Shown one piece after another: positions 7,129-14,769 of a DNA stretch of 15,739 nt. Source of the stretch: VGPE01 sp031431395 (GTDB lineage: Bacteria > Chloroflexota > Limnocylindria > Limnocylindrales > CSP1-4); the NCBI GenBank assembly GCA_031431395.1, contig JANPDJ010000067.1, positions 1 through 15,739 on the forward strand. The letters run 5' to 3'. How positions within the stretch are numbered: the first letter of the stretch is position 1; each line of letters starts with the position of its first letter. Under the pieces are notes generated by a model, which had not been told where the DNA came from, did not search any database, and saw nothing but the letters and a program-made list of their open reading frames with translations. The position numbers and the translations under genes were made by a program.

Positions 7129-8085
7129 ATGGCGCGCGCGATGTGGAAAGGGGCCATCCAGTTCGGCCTCGTGACCATCCCGGTCAAGCTCTATTCCGCG
7201 ACGGAAACGGGCAGGACGATCAGCTTCAACATGCTCCACAAGACTGATCTCACGCGGATCCAGATGAAGGTCTACTGCCCAACCGACGAGGAAGTGATCT
7301 CGCGGACGGACACGGTGCGCGGCTACGAGTACGCGCCGGAGCAGTACGTCGTGATCACGGACGAGGACCTCGAGGCCGTGCCGCTCAAGACGATGCGTGC
7401 GATCGAGATCCAGCAGTTCGTGGAGCGGCAATCCGCGGACGCGGATCACACCCGGTTCGTCGAGAAGGCCTATTACCTCGAGCCGGAGCCCATCGGCCGG
7501 AAGGCCTTCGCCCTGCTGAAGTCCGTGCTCGCGGACAAGGGCCTCACGGCGATCGCCAAGGTCGTGATCAAGGACCGCGAGGACCTGGCGGCCCTTGAGC
7601 CATTCGGGCCCACGATGCTCATGACCACCATCAAGTGGCCTGACGAGATCCGGCCCATCAGCGAGATCGACGTGCCCAGGGATGAGCCGGAGTTCAAGCC
7701 GGCGGAGCGCAGGATGGCCGAGCAGCTGGTCGCTGCGATGACCTCGGAGTTCAATCCCGAGGAATACCGCGATGAATACCGCGAAGCATTGATGAAGGTC
7801 ATCGAGGCGAAAGTGGAAGGCCGCCAGGCTCTTGCGCCGCAGCAGTCGGCGGAGCCCACCAACCTCGTGGACCTGATGGCCGCCCTGGAGGCCAGCGTCG
7901 CTGCCACACGGCGCTCTCGCGAAGAGAACGAACGCCCGGTGTCGGTTGCCGAGGTCCGGGATCGGGCAGCAGGCCAGGTCGCCGCTCGCCGGACGGGCGC
8001 GAAGCAGGCCGCCTCCACGGTGGATCGCGCAGCCGATGAGGAGCCCCAGGAGACCCGGCCGGCGCGTCGCCGCAAGAGCGCCTGA
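7129..8085 (+). CDS. ku: Non-homologous end-joining protein Ku
   Basis: Bacterial Ku forms a homodimeric ring that threads onto DNA double-strand ends and recruits LigD. The 318-residue product begins with the typical MWKGAIQFGLVTIPVKLYSAT and continues through the conserved ring and bridge region. Typical segments include GYEYAPEQYVVI, TDEDLEAV and VEKAYYLEP around residues 70-125, and TMLMTTIKWPDEIR near 165. The Ku core ends around residue 240. The tail (about 250-318) is a low-complexity Ala/Arg/Glu extension ending in a basic RRRKS patch, as in Ku proteins whose C-terminus binds DNA and stimulates end joining. The start is fixed by a GAGG site 7 bases upstream. ligD follows 73 bases downstream on the same strand, the usual pairing, so they are probably co-transcribed. 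Nothing is broken or missing. Confidence 0.96.
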   Translation: MARAMWKGAIQFGLVTIPVKLYSATETGRTISFNMLHKTDLTRIQMKVYCPTDEEVISRTDTVRGYEYAPEQYVVITDEDLEAVPLKTMRAIEIQQFVERQSADADHTRFVEKAYYLEPEPIGRKAFALLKSVLADKGLTAIAKVVIKDREDLAALEPFGPTMLMTTIKWPDEIRPISEIDVPRDEPEFKPAERRMAEQLVAAMTSEFNPEEYRDEYREALMKVIEAKVEGRQALAPQQSAEPTNLVDLMAALEASVAATRRSREENERPVSVAEVRDRAAGQVAARRTGAKQAASTVDRAADEEPQETRPARRRKSA

Positions 8086-8097
8086 CGGCGTCACGGT

Positions 8098-8112
8098 CCC
8101 CGTGGATCGGGG
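8098..8112 (+). other. Small hairpin in the ku-ligD gap
   Basis: CCCCG-TGGAT-CGGGG forms a 5-bp stem with a 5-base loop between the ku stop and the ligD start. No T-run follows, so it is unlikely to end transcription completely. It could be a processing or attenuation point, or chance in GC-rich DNA. Confidence 0.25.
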
Positions 8113-8158
8113 TCGCCGTCTCGTGCCCCGGCCTCGCGATCCGCCGCTGACCTGACCG

Positions 8159-10987
8159 ATGCCGCTCGATCGCTACCGCAGCAAGCGGGATTTCCTGCGG
8201 ACGCCGGAGCCGGCCGGTGAGCCGGGCACGGCCGCCGCCGCCGCCGCCCAGGTCGAGCCCGCGAGGGGCCGCCGGTTCGTCGTCCAGCGCCATCGGGCCA
8301 CTCGCCTCCACTGGGACTTCCGCCTGGAGATGGCGGGCGTCCTATCGAGCTGGGCCGTGCCCAAGGGGCCGTCGCTTGATCCCTCGGTCCGACGGATGGC
8401 CGTCCATGTCGAGGACCACCCGCTCGAGTACTTCGACTTCGAAGGCGTCATCCCCGCCCGCCAGTACGGCGCTGGGGATGTGATCGTCTGGGACTGGGGG
8501 ACCTACGAACCGGAGGCCGAGACGCCCGATCCGGTCAGGGCGATCGCGGCCGGCGAACTCAAGTTCCGGATCCACGGGGAGAAGCTGCAGGGACGGTTCA
8601 CGCTCGTTCGGACGGGCGCGACCGGAGCGGGTGAGGGACGCTCCGCGGAGGGCGGAAGCGAGGCGTGGCTTCTCATCCACAAGCGCGACGAAGCCGCGTC
8701 GCCCGGGTGGGACGCGGAGGACTTCCCCCTGTCGGTCAAGTCCGGCCGGACCAACGACGACGTGAAGGCGCAGCGGGATGCCGTTTGGGTCAGCAGCGCC
8801 CCGGCGGCGCAGGCAGGGATCGACCTTTCAGGCGCGGTGGCTGCCCCGATGCCCGCGTTCATCGAGCCGATGAAGGCCACGCTCGCGGACCGGGCGTTCA
8901 GTGATCCGGGCTGGCTGTTCGAGGTCAAGTGGGACGGCTACCGCATCGAGGCCGTGGTTGATCACGGAAGCGTCCGCCTCTGGACGCGCAACAGGGCCGA
9001 CGGGGAAACGTACTTCCCGGGACTCCTGACGCCCCCCAGCTGGATCGACGCCCGCCAGGCGATCGTGGACGGCGAGGTGGTGGCGCTCGACGATGACGGC
9101 CGGCCGGATTTCGGGCTGCTCCAGGAGCGGATTCGCACGGCAAGCGCTCGCGTTCCCGGCGGCGAGATCGGGCAGGCACCGCTGGTCTATCAGGCGTTCG
9201 ACCTCCTCTACCTGGACGGCCGGCTCCTGAGCGGCGTCCCGCTGGAGGAACGCAAGCGGCTCCTGCGTTCCGTGCTTCGGGAACACCCGCGGGTGCGGTA
9301 CGCGTCGCACGTCGACGGCGATGGCGAGGCGTTCTTCGAGGCGGCCGCGGGACGGAATCTCGAGGGGATGATTGCGAAGAACCGCCGGAGCCTGTACGAA
9401 CCGGGTCGCCGCGCCGCCTCGTGGCTCAAGGTGAAAGTGCGGCCGGAGCAGGAATTTGTCGTCGGCGGGTACCTGCCGGGCGAGGGCAGCCATGCGGACC
9501 TGGGCGCGCTGGTGGTGGGCACCTACGAGGACGGCCGACTGCGGTACGCCGGTCGTGTGGGAAGCGGGATGACCGCTCGAATACGGCGCGACCTGCGCCT
9601 TCGGCTGGACCAGTTGACGCGTGACGCCTCGCCGTTCGAACCTGCCCCGGAGCGAACCGGCGACCTTCGCGAGGTCCGCTGGGCGGAGCCCCAGGTAGTC
9701 ATTCGGGCGTCGTTCGCCAACTGGACGCTCGACGATCTCCTCCGCCAGGCGGCCTTCAAGGGAGTGGACCTGGAGAAGGATCCGCGGGTCGTGGTTCGCG
9801 AACGGCCCGCTCACGCCGCCGAAGACCGCGATCTGGCCCCTCACGACGGGCTCAGGACCGGGGATCGGGTCAGGGCCGGCGTGACCGCGTCGCGGTCAGC
9901 TGTGCGACCAGCCGATCGACGGGTCGAATCGGCCGAACTGCCTGCGTCCACGGAACCGGAGGAGTCGGCCAAATCCGCCGCCGCGGCTGCTCCGCGAGCC
10001 CGAGGAGCGGCACGGGACGACCCAGGGCCCACCGGCGCGACCCCGGCCGAGCTTGCTGCCCTCGACCAGCTGCCCGGCGATGGAACCTGGTCGGTGGGCG
10101 GCCGCGACCTCCGGCTCACCAACCTCGACAAGGTGCTCTTCCCGCCGACCCCGGAGGATCCGCGCCCCGTGACGAAGCGGGACCTCATCCGCTACTTCGC
10201 GTTGATCGCCCCGGTGATGCTGCCCCACCTGGCCGACCGCCCGCTCAACCTGCACCGCTACCCGAACGGCTCTGGAAGCCCCGGATTCTGGCAGAAGAAC
10301 ATCGCCACCGGCCAGGCACCGCTGTGGCTGCGCGTGTGGGACGAACGAGACGTCGGCGATGAGCGCAGCCCGAACACGCACGTGATCGCCGACAGCGTTG
10401 CCAGCCTGTGCTGGCTGGGCAACCTCGCAGCCTTCGAGATCCACGCCTGGACCGCCAGGCTGCCCGACGTGTCACAGCCGACGTTCGCCCTGATCGACAT
10501 CGACCCAGGCACCCGGACCACCTGGGAGCAGGTCATCATGCTTGCAAAGCTCTACAGGACGGCGCTGGAACATCTCAAGGTCCGTGCGTACCCGAAGGTC
10601 ACCGGCCGCCGCGGGATCCAGGCCTGGATCCCGGTGGATCCCGGGTACAGCTACCGGGAGACGAGCGCGTGGGTGGAGGGCGTCTCACGGGCTGTCGGCG
10701 CCGTCGTCCCGGAGATCGTCAGCTGGGAATGGTCCGTCGCGAACCGGGGTGGCCTCGCCCGGCTGGACTACACGCAGAACGCCTCGATCAAGACCCTGGT
10801 CGCGCCCTATGCCGTCCGGCCGGCACCCGGCGCACCCGTGAGTGCCCCCATCTCCTGGGACGAACTGGACGACCCGGACCTGAGGCCGGATCGCTGGACC
10901 ATCCGCTCGATGATCACGCGCGTGGCCCAGCGGGGCGACCTGTTCGCCGGAGCCCTCACGGACCACCAGCGCCTGCCGACGCTCTGA
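8159..10987 (+). CDS. ligD: Multifunctional DNA ligase LigD (phosphoesterase-ligase-polymerase order)
   Basis: This 942-residue enzyme trims, fills and seals broken DNA ends together with Ku. Residues about 35-190 are the 3'-phosphoesterase domain, with His45, His51, Asp53, Arg55 and His87, an exact +3 offset from the catalytic set I recall for Pseudomonas LigD. Residues about 235-545 are the ATP-dependent ligase: Lys257 in EVKWDGYR, Glu306 in VDGEVVAL, EGMIAK (402-407) and WLKVK (Lys424, Lys426). Residues about 549-645 are a low-complexity Ala/Arg/Pro/Glu linker. Residues 646-942 are the archaeo-eukaryotic primase-like polymerase with Asp780-x-Asp782 and Asp870 (LDYTQNA). The order matches Pseudomonas rather than Mycobacterium (POL first). 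Two positions where I expect histidine are changed: QKN instead of QKH near the start of POL, and Gln821 in TGRRGIQ instead of GLH. No ribosome binding site is visible before the ATG at 8159. Confidence 0.95.
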   Translation: MPLDRYRSKRDFLRTPEPAGEPGTAAAAAAQVEPARGRRFVVQRHRATRLHWDFRLEMAGVLSSWAVPKGPSLDPSVRRMAVHVEDHPLEYFDFEGVIPARQYGAGDVIVWDWGTYEPEAETPDPVRAIAAGELKFRIHGEKLQGRFTLVRTGATGAGEGRSAEGGSEAWLLIHKRDEAASPGWDAEDFPLSVKSGRTNDDVKAQRDAVWVSSAPAAQAGIDLSGAVAAPMPAFIEPMKATLADRAFSDPGWLFEVKWDGYRIEAVVDHGSVRLWTRNRADGETYFPGLLTPPSWIDARQAIVDGEVVALDDDGRPDFGLLQERIRTASARVPGGEIGQAPLVYQAFDLLYLDGRLLSGVPLEERKRLLRSVLREHPRVRYASHVDGDGEAFFEAAAGRNLEGMIAKNRRSLYEPGRRAASWLKVKVRPEQEFVVGGYLPGEGSHADLGALVVGTYEDGRLRYAGRVGSGMTARIRRDLRLRLDQLTRDASPFEPAPERTGDLREVRWAEPQVVIRASFANWTLDDLLRQAAFKGVDLEKDPRVVVRERPAHAAEDRDLAPHDGLRTGDRVRAGVTASRSAVRPADRRVESAELPASTEPEESAKSAAAAAPRARGAARDDPGPTGATPAELAALDQLPGDGTWSVGGRDLRLTNLDKVLFPPTPEDPRPVTKRDLIRYFALIAPVMLPHLADRPLNLHRYPNGSGSPGFWQKNIATGQAPLWLRVWDERDVGDERSPNTHVIADSVASLCWLGNLAAFEIHAWTARLPDVSQPTFALIDIDPGTRTTWEQVIMLAKLYRTALEHLKVRAYPKVTGRRGIQAWIPVDPGYSYRETSAWVEGVSRAVGAVVPEIVSWEWSVANRGGLARLDYTQNASIKTLVAPYAVRPAPGAPVSAPISWDELDDPDLRPDRWTIRSMITRVAQRGDLFAGALTDHQRLPTL

Positions 10988-11011
10988 CAGGCGTCCGCGC
11001 CGTCCGGTGAC

Positions 11012-11038
11012 GTCGACCTGGTCACGCCCACCAGGGAC
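11012..11038. terminator. Hairpin between convergent ligD and GT87 genes, candidate bidirectional terminator
   Basis: CCTGGT (11017-11022) pairs perfectly with ACCAGG (11030-11035) around a 7-base loop. An outer GTC/GAC pair (11012-11014 with 11036-11038) extends the stem across a 2-base bulge. It sits in the 54-base gap between two converging genes, where a shared terminator is expected. No T-run is present on either side, so Rho-dependent ending or no function remains possible. Confidence 0.45.
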
Positions 11039-11041
11039 GAG

Positions 11042-11956
11042 TCACGCTGACCGCGTCCCACTTGCCCTGGGCTGCCGTCGCATCCAGGCTCCAAGGGGAC
11101 CGGGAGCATCCCGCCACGACGCCGCCGTCCACGTTGGGGCAGCCAGCGGGATCACCGCCACCAGGAGCGACAGGCTGCCGTACCAGACGACCGGCAGCGC
11201 CAGGAGGCAGCCGATGGGCAGTGCCCAGCGCCGGTTGGTGTGTGCAGCCCAGGCGATCACGACGAGGGCGATCGGCAGCCGCACCAGCAGCGGCGCCGGG
11301 AGCGACCCCGAATCGATGGGTGCACCGGCGTTGCCCACCAGCACGCGGAACCATTCGTCCCATGCCCCCGGCGTGTACGCGAACGACAGCAGCACCAGCC
11401 CCGCGGTCGTCGCTGTCGCGATGGCCAACGCCCGCCCTTCGCGTCGAACGGCGAACCAGAGCAGGCCCACACCGGGGGTGACTTTCGTGAGGAGGTGGAA
11501 TGCCCATGCGCCCGGGTAACGGAACCCGGCCACCAGCGTCGCCGCCAGCAGCAGCGTGATGTTGCCACCGATGATCTCGGGCAGGACCAGGACCAGCACC
11601 GGGCCCAGCAGCACGGGCCCGACGAGGTACAGGAGAGCCAGGAGCAGGACCGCGGTCCAGCCGGCCATGAACCACTGCCACGGCAATGCGCGGAGCGGCG
11701 CCGTCAATTCGAGGAACGCGGGCGAGTACAGGTAGGCATCGTGGGCGCCCACGCGCGACGTCGCGTAGGGATGCTCGAAGATCGCCGTCCAGTACGGGCG
11801 CGCGTCGTGGCCCGTCCCCGGACGGTCCCAGTCATAGGGTTCGGTGGCGGCGACGACGATCGCCCATACGACGACGGCCCAGATGAACCCCGCCCAGACC
11901 AGCGCCCGACGACGCCCCGGGGTCAGCACGGGCAGGCTGACCCGCCAGTTGGACAT
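11042..11956 (-). CDS. GT87/DUF2029-type integral membrane glycosyltransferase
   Basis: This polytopic membrane protein of 304 residues resembles the GT87 (DUF2029, GT-C fold) family. Those enzymes move sugars, often mannose, from a polyprenyl-phosphate carrier onto extracytoplasmic acceptors. About eight hydrophobic helices can be counted. After the first helix comes a loop with GHDARPYW and then DAYLYSPAFLELTAPLRALPW, matching the family pattern of an acidic residue after helix 1 followed by YxYPP-like and PL-LP segments. A later KVTPGVGLLWFAVRREGRAL matches the KPQPxLLLL-RRR-A segment. The protein is shorter than typical members (about 400), mostly at the C-terminus, which ends in a basic tail. 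The ATG at 11956 is chosen because homology begins there; GTG at 11959 is almost equally good. The sugar and acceptor cannot be deduced, and no cell-wall genes lie nearby. Confidence 0.7.
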   Translation of the reverse strand: MSNWRVSLPVLTPGRRRALVWAGFIWAVVVWAIVVAATEPYDWDRPGTGHDARPYWTAIFEHPYATSRVGAHDAYLYSPAFLELTAPLRALPWQWFMAGWTAVLLLALLYLVGPVLLGPVLVLVLPEIIGGNITLLLAATLVAGFRYPGAWAFHLLTKVTPGVGLLWFAVRREGRALAIATATTAGLVLLSFAYTPGAWDEWFRVLVGNAGAPIDSGSLPAPLLVRLPIALVVIAWAAHTNRRWALPIGCLLALPVVWYGSLSLLVAVIPLAAPTWTAASWRDAPGPLGAWMRRQPRASGTRSA

Positions 11957-11965
11957 CACCGCGCC

Positions 11966-11971
11966 AGCGTA
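11966..11971 (-). promoter_or_regulatory. Candidate -10 box for a leaderless GT87 transcript
   Basis: On the minus strand TACGCT ends 6 bases before GTG 11959 and 9 bases before ATG 11956, with no Shine-Dalgarno sequence between. This repeats the TAnnnT-close-to-start arrangement seen at 542 and 14758. The GTG/ATG choice depends on the exact transcription start. Confidence 0.35.
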
Positions 11972-11993
11972 CTCGGAGCGCACCCAGCAGGGG

Positions 11994-12116
11994 TCAGCGG
12001 AGAGCGGCAAGGACCTCGCGGTCGAATGGCTCGATGGCGTTCCGGGCCCGCTCCGCGTCCGTCTCGCCGGGGGTCGGGGCGCGAGCGGAATGGGCCCCGT
12101 TCGAATTGCTCGTCAC
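11994..12116 (-). CDS. Possible small hypothetical protein (40 residues)
   Basis: A GTG-initiated frame of 41 codons ends with TGA at 11994-11996, 37 bases before the GT87 start, in the otherwise empty divergent region. Its last 23 sense codons have G or C at about 20 third positions and encode a charged amphipathic-looking helix (ETDAERARNAIEPFDREVL), unlike random intergenic sequence. The first 17 or so residues are Ser/Asn/Ala/Pro-rich and disordered-looking. An in-frame ATG at 12170 would extend it to 58 residues, but codon use there is less convincing. No family is recognised and no ribosome binding site is evident. It may be a real small gene ahead of the GT87 gene, a remnant of a longer gene, or chance. 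Confidence 0.3.
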   Translation of the reverse strand: MTSNSNGAHSARAPTPGETDAERARNAIEPFDREVLAALR

Positions 12117-12202
12117 CCCACGACGGACGGGATTGTTTGCGACACTGCTGGTCCCATGACCGAGACCCATCGGCGCGGAGCCACTTGTCCGGGGCGGAGC
12201 GG

Positions 12203-13498
12203 ATGAGTCATCCGCTGCCAGTCCTTCCAGACCCGCGGTTGCCCGCTCGCATCCGCGGTCTCAACGCGTTCCGCCACCGCAACTACCGGCTGTTCTGGAC
12301 GGGCCAGCTCATCTCCCTGGTCGGCACGTGGATGCAGTCCGTGGCGCAGGCCTGGCTGGTGCTCCAGCTCACGAACGATCCGTTCGCGCTGGGTCTGCTG
12401 TCGGTGGCGCAGTTTGGCCCGGTGATGGTGCTGGGCCTGTTCGGCGGTGTAATTGCCGACAGTCTTCCCAAGCGCCAGACACTGATTGCCACGCAGGCCG
12501 TGCAGATGGCGCTGGCATTCGCCCTGTCCGCCCTCGTCGCGACCGGAAGTGTTCAGGTCTGGCACATCCTCGTCCTCGCGTTCCTGCTGGGCTGCGCGAA
12601 CGCCGTTGACATGCCCACGCGTCAATCCTTCACCGTGGAGATGGTGGGGCGGGAGGACGTGGCGAACGCCGTCGCCCATTCCTCGGCCATCTTCAACGGC
12701 GCGCGCGTCGTGGGACCGGCCGTGGCGGGGATCACCATCGCGTACGTCGGCCTGGCACCGTGCTTCTTCCTCAACGGCGCGAGCTTCATCGCCGTGATCG
12801 TCGGACTGCTGCTCATGCGCGACGGAGAGCTCCACCACGGGGCCCGCTCCAGGCGGCCCGCATCGGTGGGCGACGTGTTCGACGACCTGGTCGAGGGCCT
12901 GCGCTACGTTCGCCGGACCCCGATCGTGCTGCTCGCGATCTCCACCGTGGGGCTTTCCTCCACCTTCGCCATCAATTGGGGCGTGTCGGTGCCGCCCATG
13001 GTGCGTGACGTCCTGCACTCGGACGCCGCCGGGTACGGGTTCATGATGGCTGTCACCGGGATCGGGAGCCTGCTCGGCGCCCTGTACATCGCGTTCTCGG
13101 GCCGCGCGTCCGTGAAGCTGCTCATTGCCGGTGCGCTCACGCTCGCCGTGCTGTTCACCAGCTTCGGACTGAGCCGCCTGTACCCGCTGTCCATGCTCTG
13201 CATGTTCGGCGCCGGCACCGGCATGATCGCGATGGCCGCCAGCGCCAACACGCTCGTCCAGCTGACCGTTCCGGACCAGCTCCGGGGCCGGGTCATGAGC
13301 CTGTACACAACGGTGTTCGCCGGCTCCACGCCCATCGGCGGACTTGCGACCGGTGCGCTGGCGTCCGGGTACGGCATCGCGTTCGCCGTGGTCCTGGGCG
13401 GCGCGCTGTCGATCGTGGTTGCCGTGGGCGGCGCGATGTACGCGCTGCGGAATCCCCGGGTGCTGGCCGGCCCACTCGGCGAGTCGGGTACCGCCTGA
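12203..13498 (+). CDS. Major facilitator superfamily exporter, MFS_3 (EntS-like) type
   Basis: This 431-residue polytopic transporter belongs to the MFS_3 group, which includes the enterobactin exporter EntS and many presumed drug or metabolite exporters driven by proton motive force. The N-terminus FRHRNYRLFWTGQLISLVGTW, the loop GGVIADSLPKRQ (the MFS motif A equivalent between helices 2 and 3), the NAVDMPTRQSF segment and the second-half QLTVPDQLRGRVMSLY segment are typical. About 11-12 membrane helices are visible, with a basic central loop near residue 215 (RSRRPASVGD). The frame is open far upstream, but that part is antisense to the GT87 gene, and homology starts at the ATG at 12203. 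GGAG at 12196-12199 is only 3 bases from the ATG, too close for an ideal site. The substrate is unknown, and no neighbouring biosynthetic cluster helps. Confidence 0.88.
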   Translation: MSHPLPVLPDPRLPARIRGLNAFRHRNYRLFWTGQLISLVGTWMQSVAQAWLVLQLTNDPFALGLLSVAQFGPVMVLGLFGGVIADSLPKRQTLIATQAVQMALAFALSALVATGSVQVWHILVLAFLLGCANAVDMPTRQSFTVEMVGREDVANAVAHSSAIFNGARVVGPAVAGITIAYVGLAPCFFLNGASFIAVIVGLLLMRDGELHHGARSRRPASVGDVFDDLVEGLRYVRRTPIVLLAISTVGLSSTFAINWGVSVPPMVRDVLHSDAAGYGFMMAVTGIGSLLGALYIAFSGRASVKLLIAGALTLAVLFTSFGLSRLYPLSMLCMFGAGTGMIAMAASANTLVQLTVPDQLRGRVMSLYTTVFAGSTPIGGLATGALASGYGIAFAVVLGGALSIVVAVGGAMYALRNPRVLAGPLGESGTA

Positions 13499-13541
13499 AC
13501 CCCGCCGGGCCGTGCGCCGTTCGCGGGCATCGCGCGCGAGG

Positions 13542-14639
13542 TCAGATCGCGACCGGATGACCCCACCAGACGCTGGCAGCGATGATCACGTACAGCCCCA
13601 TGAGAGCAAGCCCTTCCAGCCAGTTGGACTCGCCGTCCACCACGACCAGCGCGCCCAGGATGGCGGCCATGCCGAGGGAAGCGACCAGCAGCGGCGTGAG
13701 GACGAGGGTCATGGGCTCCGCCCCGATGAAGAAGCTCGCGATCACGAGGGCCGGCGTCAGCGCGAGGGCGACCTGCAGGCTGCTGTTCTGGATGAGGCTG
13801 ATCGCGAGGTCGGCCTTGTTGCGAAGCGCCATCTGCACGCCCACGACGTTCTCCACGGCATTACCGGCGATCGCCACGATCACGAGCCCGGCGAACTCCT
13901 CGGAGATGGACAGCGTGGCCATGGCCGGCCGCAGCGCCTCGATGAACCAGTCCGCCACGAAGGCCGCAAGCACCGCCGCGATCGCCAGGTTGGCGATCGC
14001 CAGCCGGAGGGGCCACGGGCGGTCCGTGGTGGTCTCGAGTCCCACGTCGGCACTCTCGCCGCGGATCGAGAACGGAATGGAGCCCACGAAGACCACGAGC
14101 AGGACGAGGGCACAGATGACGCTCAGGTCGCGGGCATGGCCCTCGTCGGGTGCCCCGGGCGCCGTCGCTAGGGTGGGGATGAGCATCGCCGCGACCGCCA
14201 GGACCAGGAGCGTCGCGATCCCGCGGGTCTGGTGGCCCGAGTAGCGTTGCGTCCCGTGGCGCAGACCGCCCAGGAAGAACGCCAGGCCCAGCACCAGGAG
14301 GCTGTTCGCAAGGATGGACCCGACGAGCGCCGTCTTCACGACGACGATGAGCCCTGCCTGGAGCGCGAACAGGCTGATGAAGAGCTCTGGAAGGTTTCCC
14401 AGCGCCGACTGGAGCACGCCCGTCGCCCCGGGCCCCAGGCGATGGCCGATCTGGTCCGTGCCGGCGCCCACGACGGAGGCCAGGCACGCGAGCGCTACGG
14501 CCGCGACGACGAAGACGGCGACACTGCTCGCGCCGGCGCTCCGGAGAACGAATGTGGCTGCCGTCGTCAGGGCGGCGATCGCGACCAACGCGGTGGTTCG
14601 CCGGCCCATGAGTTCGACGGCCCGGATCAGGGTCTGCAC
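13542..14639 (-). CDS. Ca2+/H+ antiporter of the CaCA (CAX) family
   Basis: This membrane exchanger most likely extrudes Ca2+ in exchange for protons. From the GTG at 14639 it has 365 residues, the usual CAX size, with about 11 hydrophobic helices. The two signature alpha-repeats are intact: GNLPELFISLFAL in the first half (Asn82, Glu85) and GNAVENVVGVQMALRNK in the second (Asn260, Glu263), followed by DLAISLIQNSSLQ. A short acidic/charged loop separates the halves (GESADVGLETTTDRP). The start is uncertain: GTG 14639 gives a normal N-terminus, ATG 14609 would remove ten residues, and an upstream extension to 14738 looks non-coding. No ribosome binding site is seen. The gene converges with the MFS exporter (43-base gap, only a weak long-looped repeat) and diverges from the DUF255 gene. 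Na+ or another divalent cation cannot be excluded. Confidence 0.88.
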   Translation of the reverse strand: MQTLIRAVELMGRRTTALVAIAALTTAATFVLRSAGASSVAVFVVAAVALACLASVVGAGTDQIGHRLGPGATGVLQSALGNLPELFISLFALQAGLIVVVKTALVGSILANSLLVLGLAFFLGGLRHGTQRYSGHQTRGIATLLVLAVAAMLIPTLATAPGAPDEGHARDLSVICALVLLVVFVGSIPFSIRGESADVGLETTTDRPWPLRLAIANLAIAAVLAAFVADWFIEALRPAMATLSISEEFAGLVIVAIAGNAVENVVGVQMALRNKADLAISLIQNSSLQVALALTPALVIASFFIGAEPMTLVLTPLLVASLGMAAILGALVVVDGESNWLEGLALMGLYVIIAASVWWGHPVAI

Positions 14640-14641
14640 GC

Positions 14642-14659
14642 CGTCATCGTGACATGACG
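14642..14659. promoter_or_regulatory. 18-bp dyad next to the antiporter start
   Basis: CGTCAT-CGTGAC-ATGACG is a perfect 6-bp inverted repeat with a 6-base spacer, ending 3 bases upstream of the antiporter GTG on the minus strand and 111 bases before the divergent DUF255 start. Its position would suit an operator over the antiporter promoter or a 5' hairpin in its mRNA. It shares the TGTCAC hexamer with the repair-gene module (on the minus strand), but not the dyad geometry or the -10 spacing. Confidence 0.35.
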
Positions 14660-14757
14660 CGGTGGGTCCGGTGCGCCCCGGAAGGTTCACGGATGAGACA
14701 GCCCGACCGACCGTCGGCCTGCGGAACCGTCCCGGCACTCAAGCCGTGAGGCCCGGC

Positions 14758-14763
14758 TACCAT
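14758..14763 (+). promoter_or_regulatory. Candidate -10 box for a leaderless DUF255 transcript
   Basis: TACCAT lies exactly 6 bases before the ATG at 14770, with no Shine-Dalgarno sequence in between. The arrangement matches those at 542-547 and 11966-11971. No clear -35 box is visible. Confidence 0.4.
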
Positions 14764-14769
14764 CGGGCC

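Noticed and set aside
11240..12202. Upstream extension of the MFS reading frame, giving a 752-residue product
   Set aside because: The extra 321 residues are antisense to the GT87 gene, rich in Gln/Arg/Pro and unlike any transporter. The family N-terminus begins right after the ATG at 12203.
13501..13527. Terminator between the MFS and antiporter genes (CCCGC...GCGGG)
   Set aside because: Only 5 bp of stem with a loop of about 17 bases and no T-run, which is expected by chance in this GC-rich sequence.
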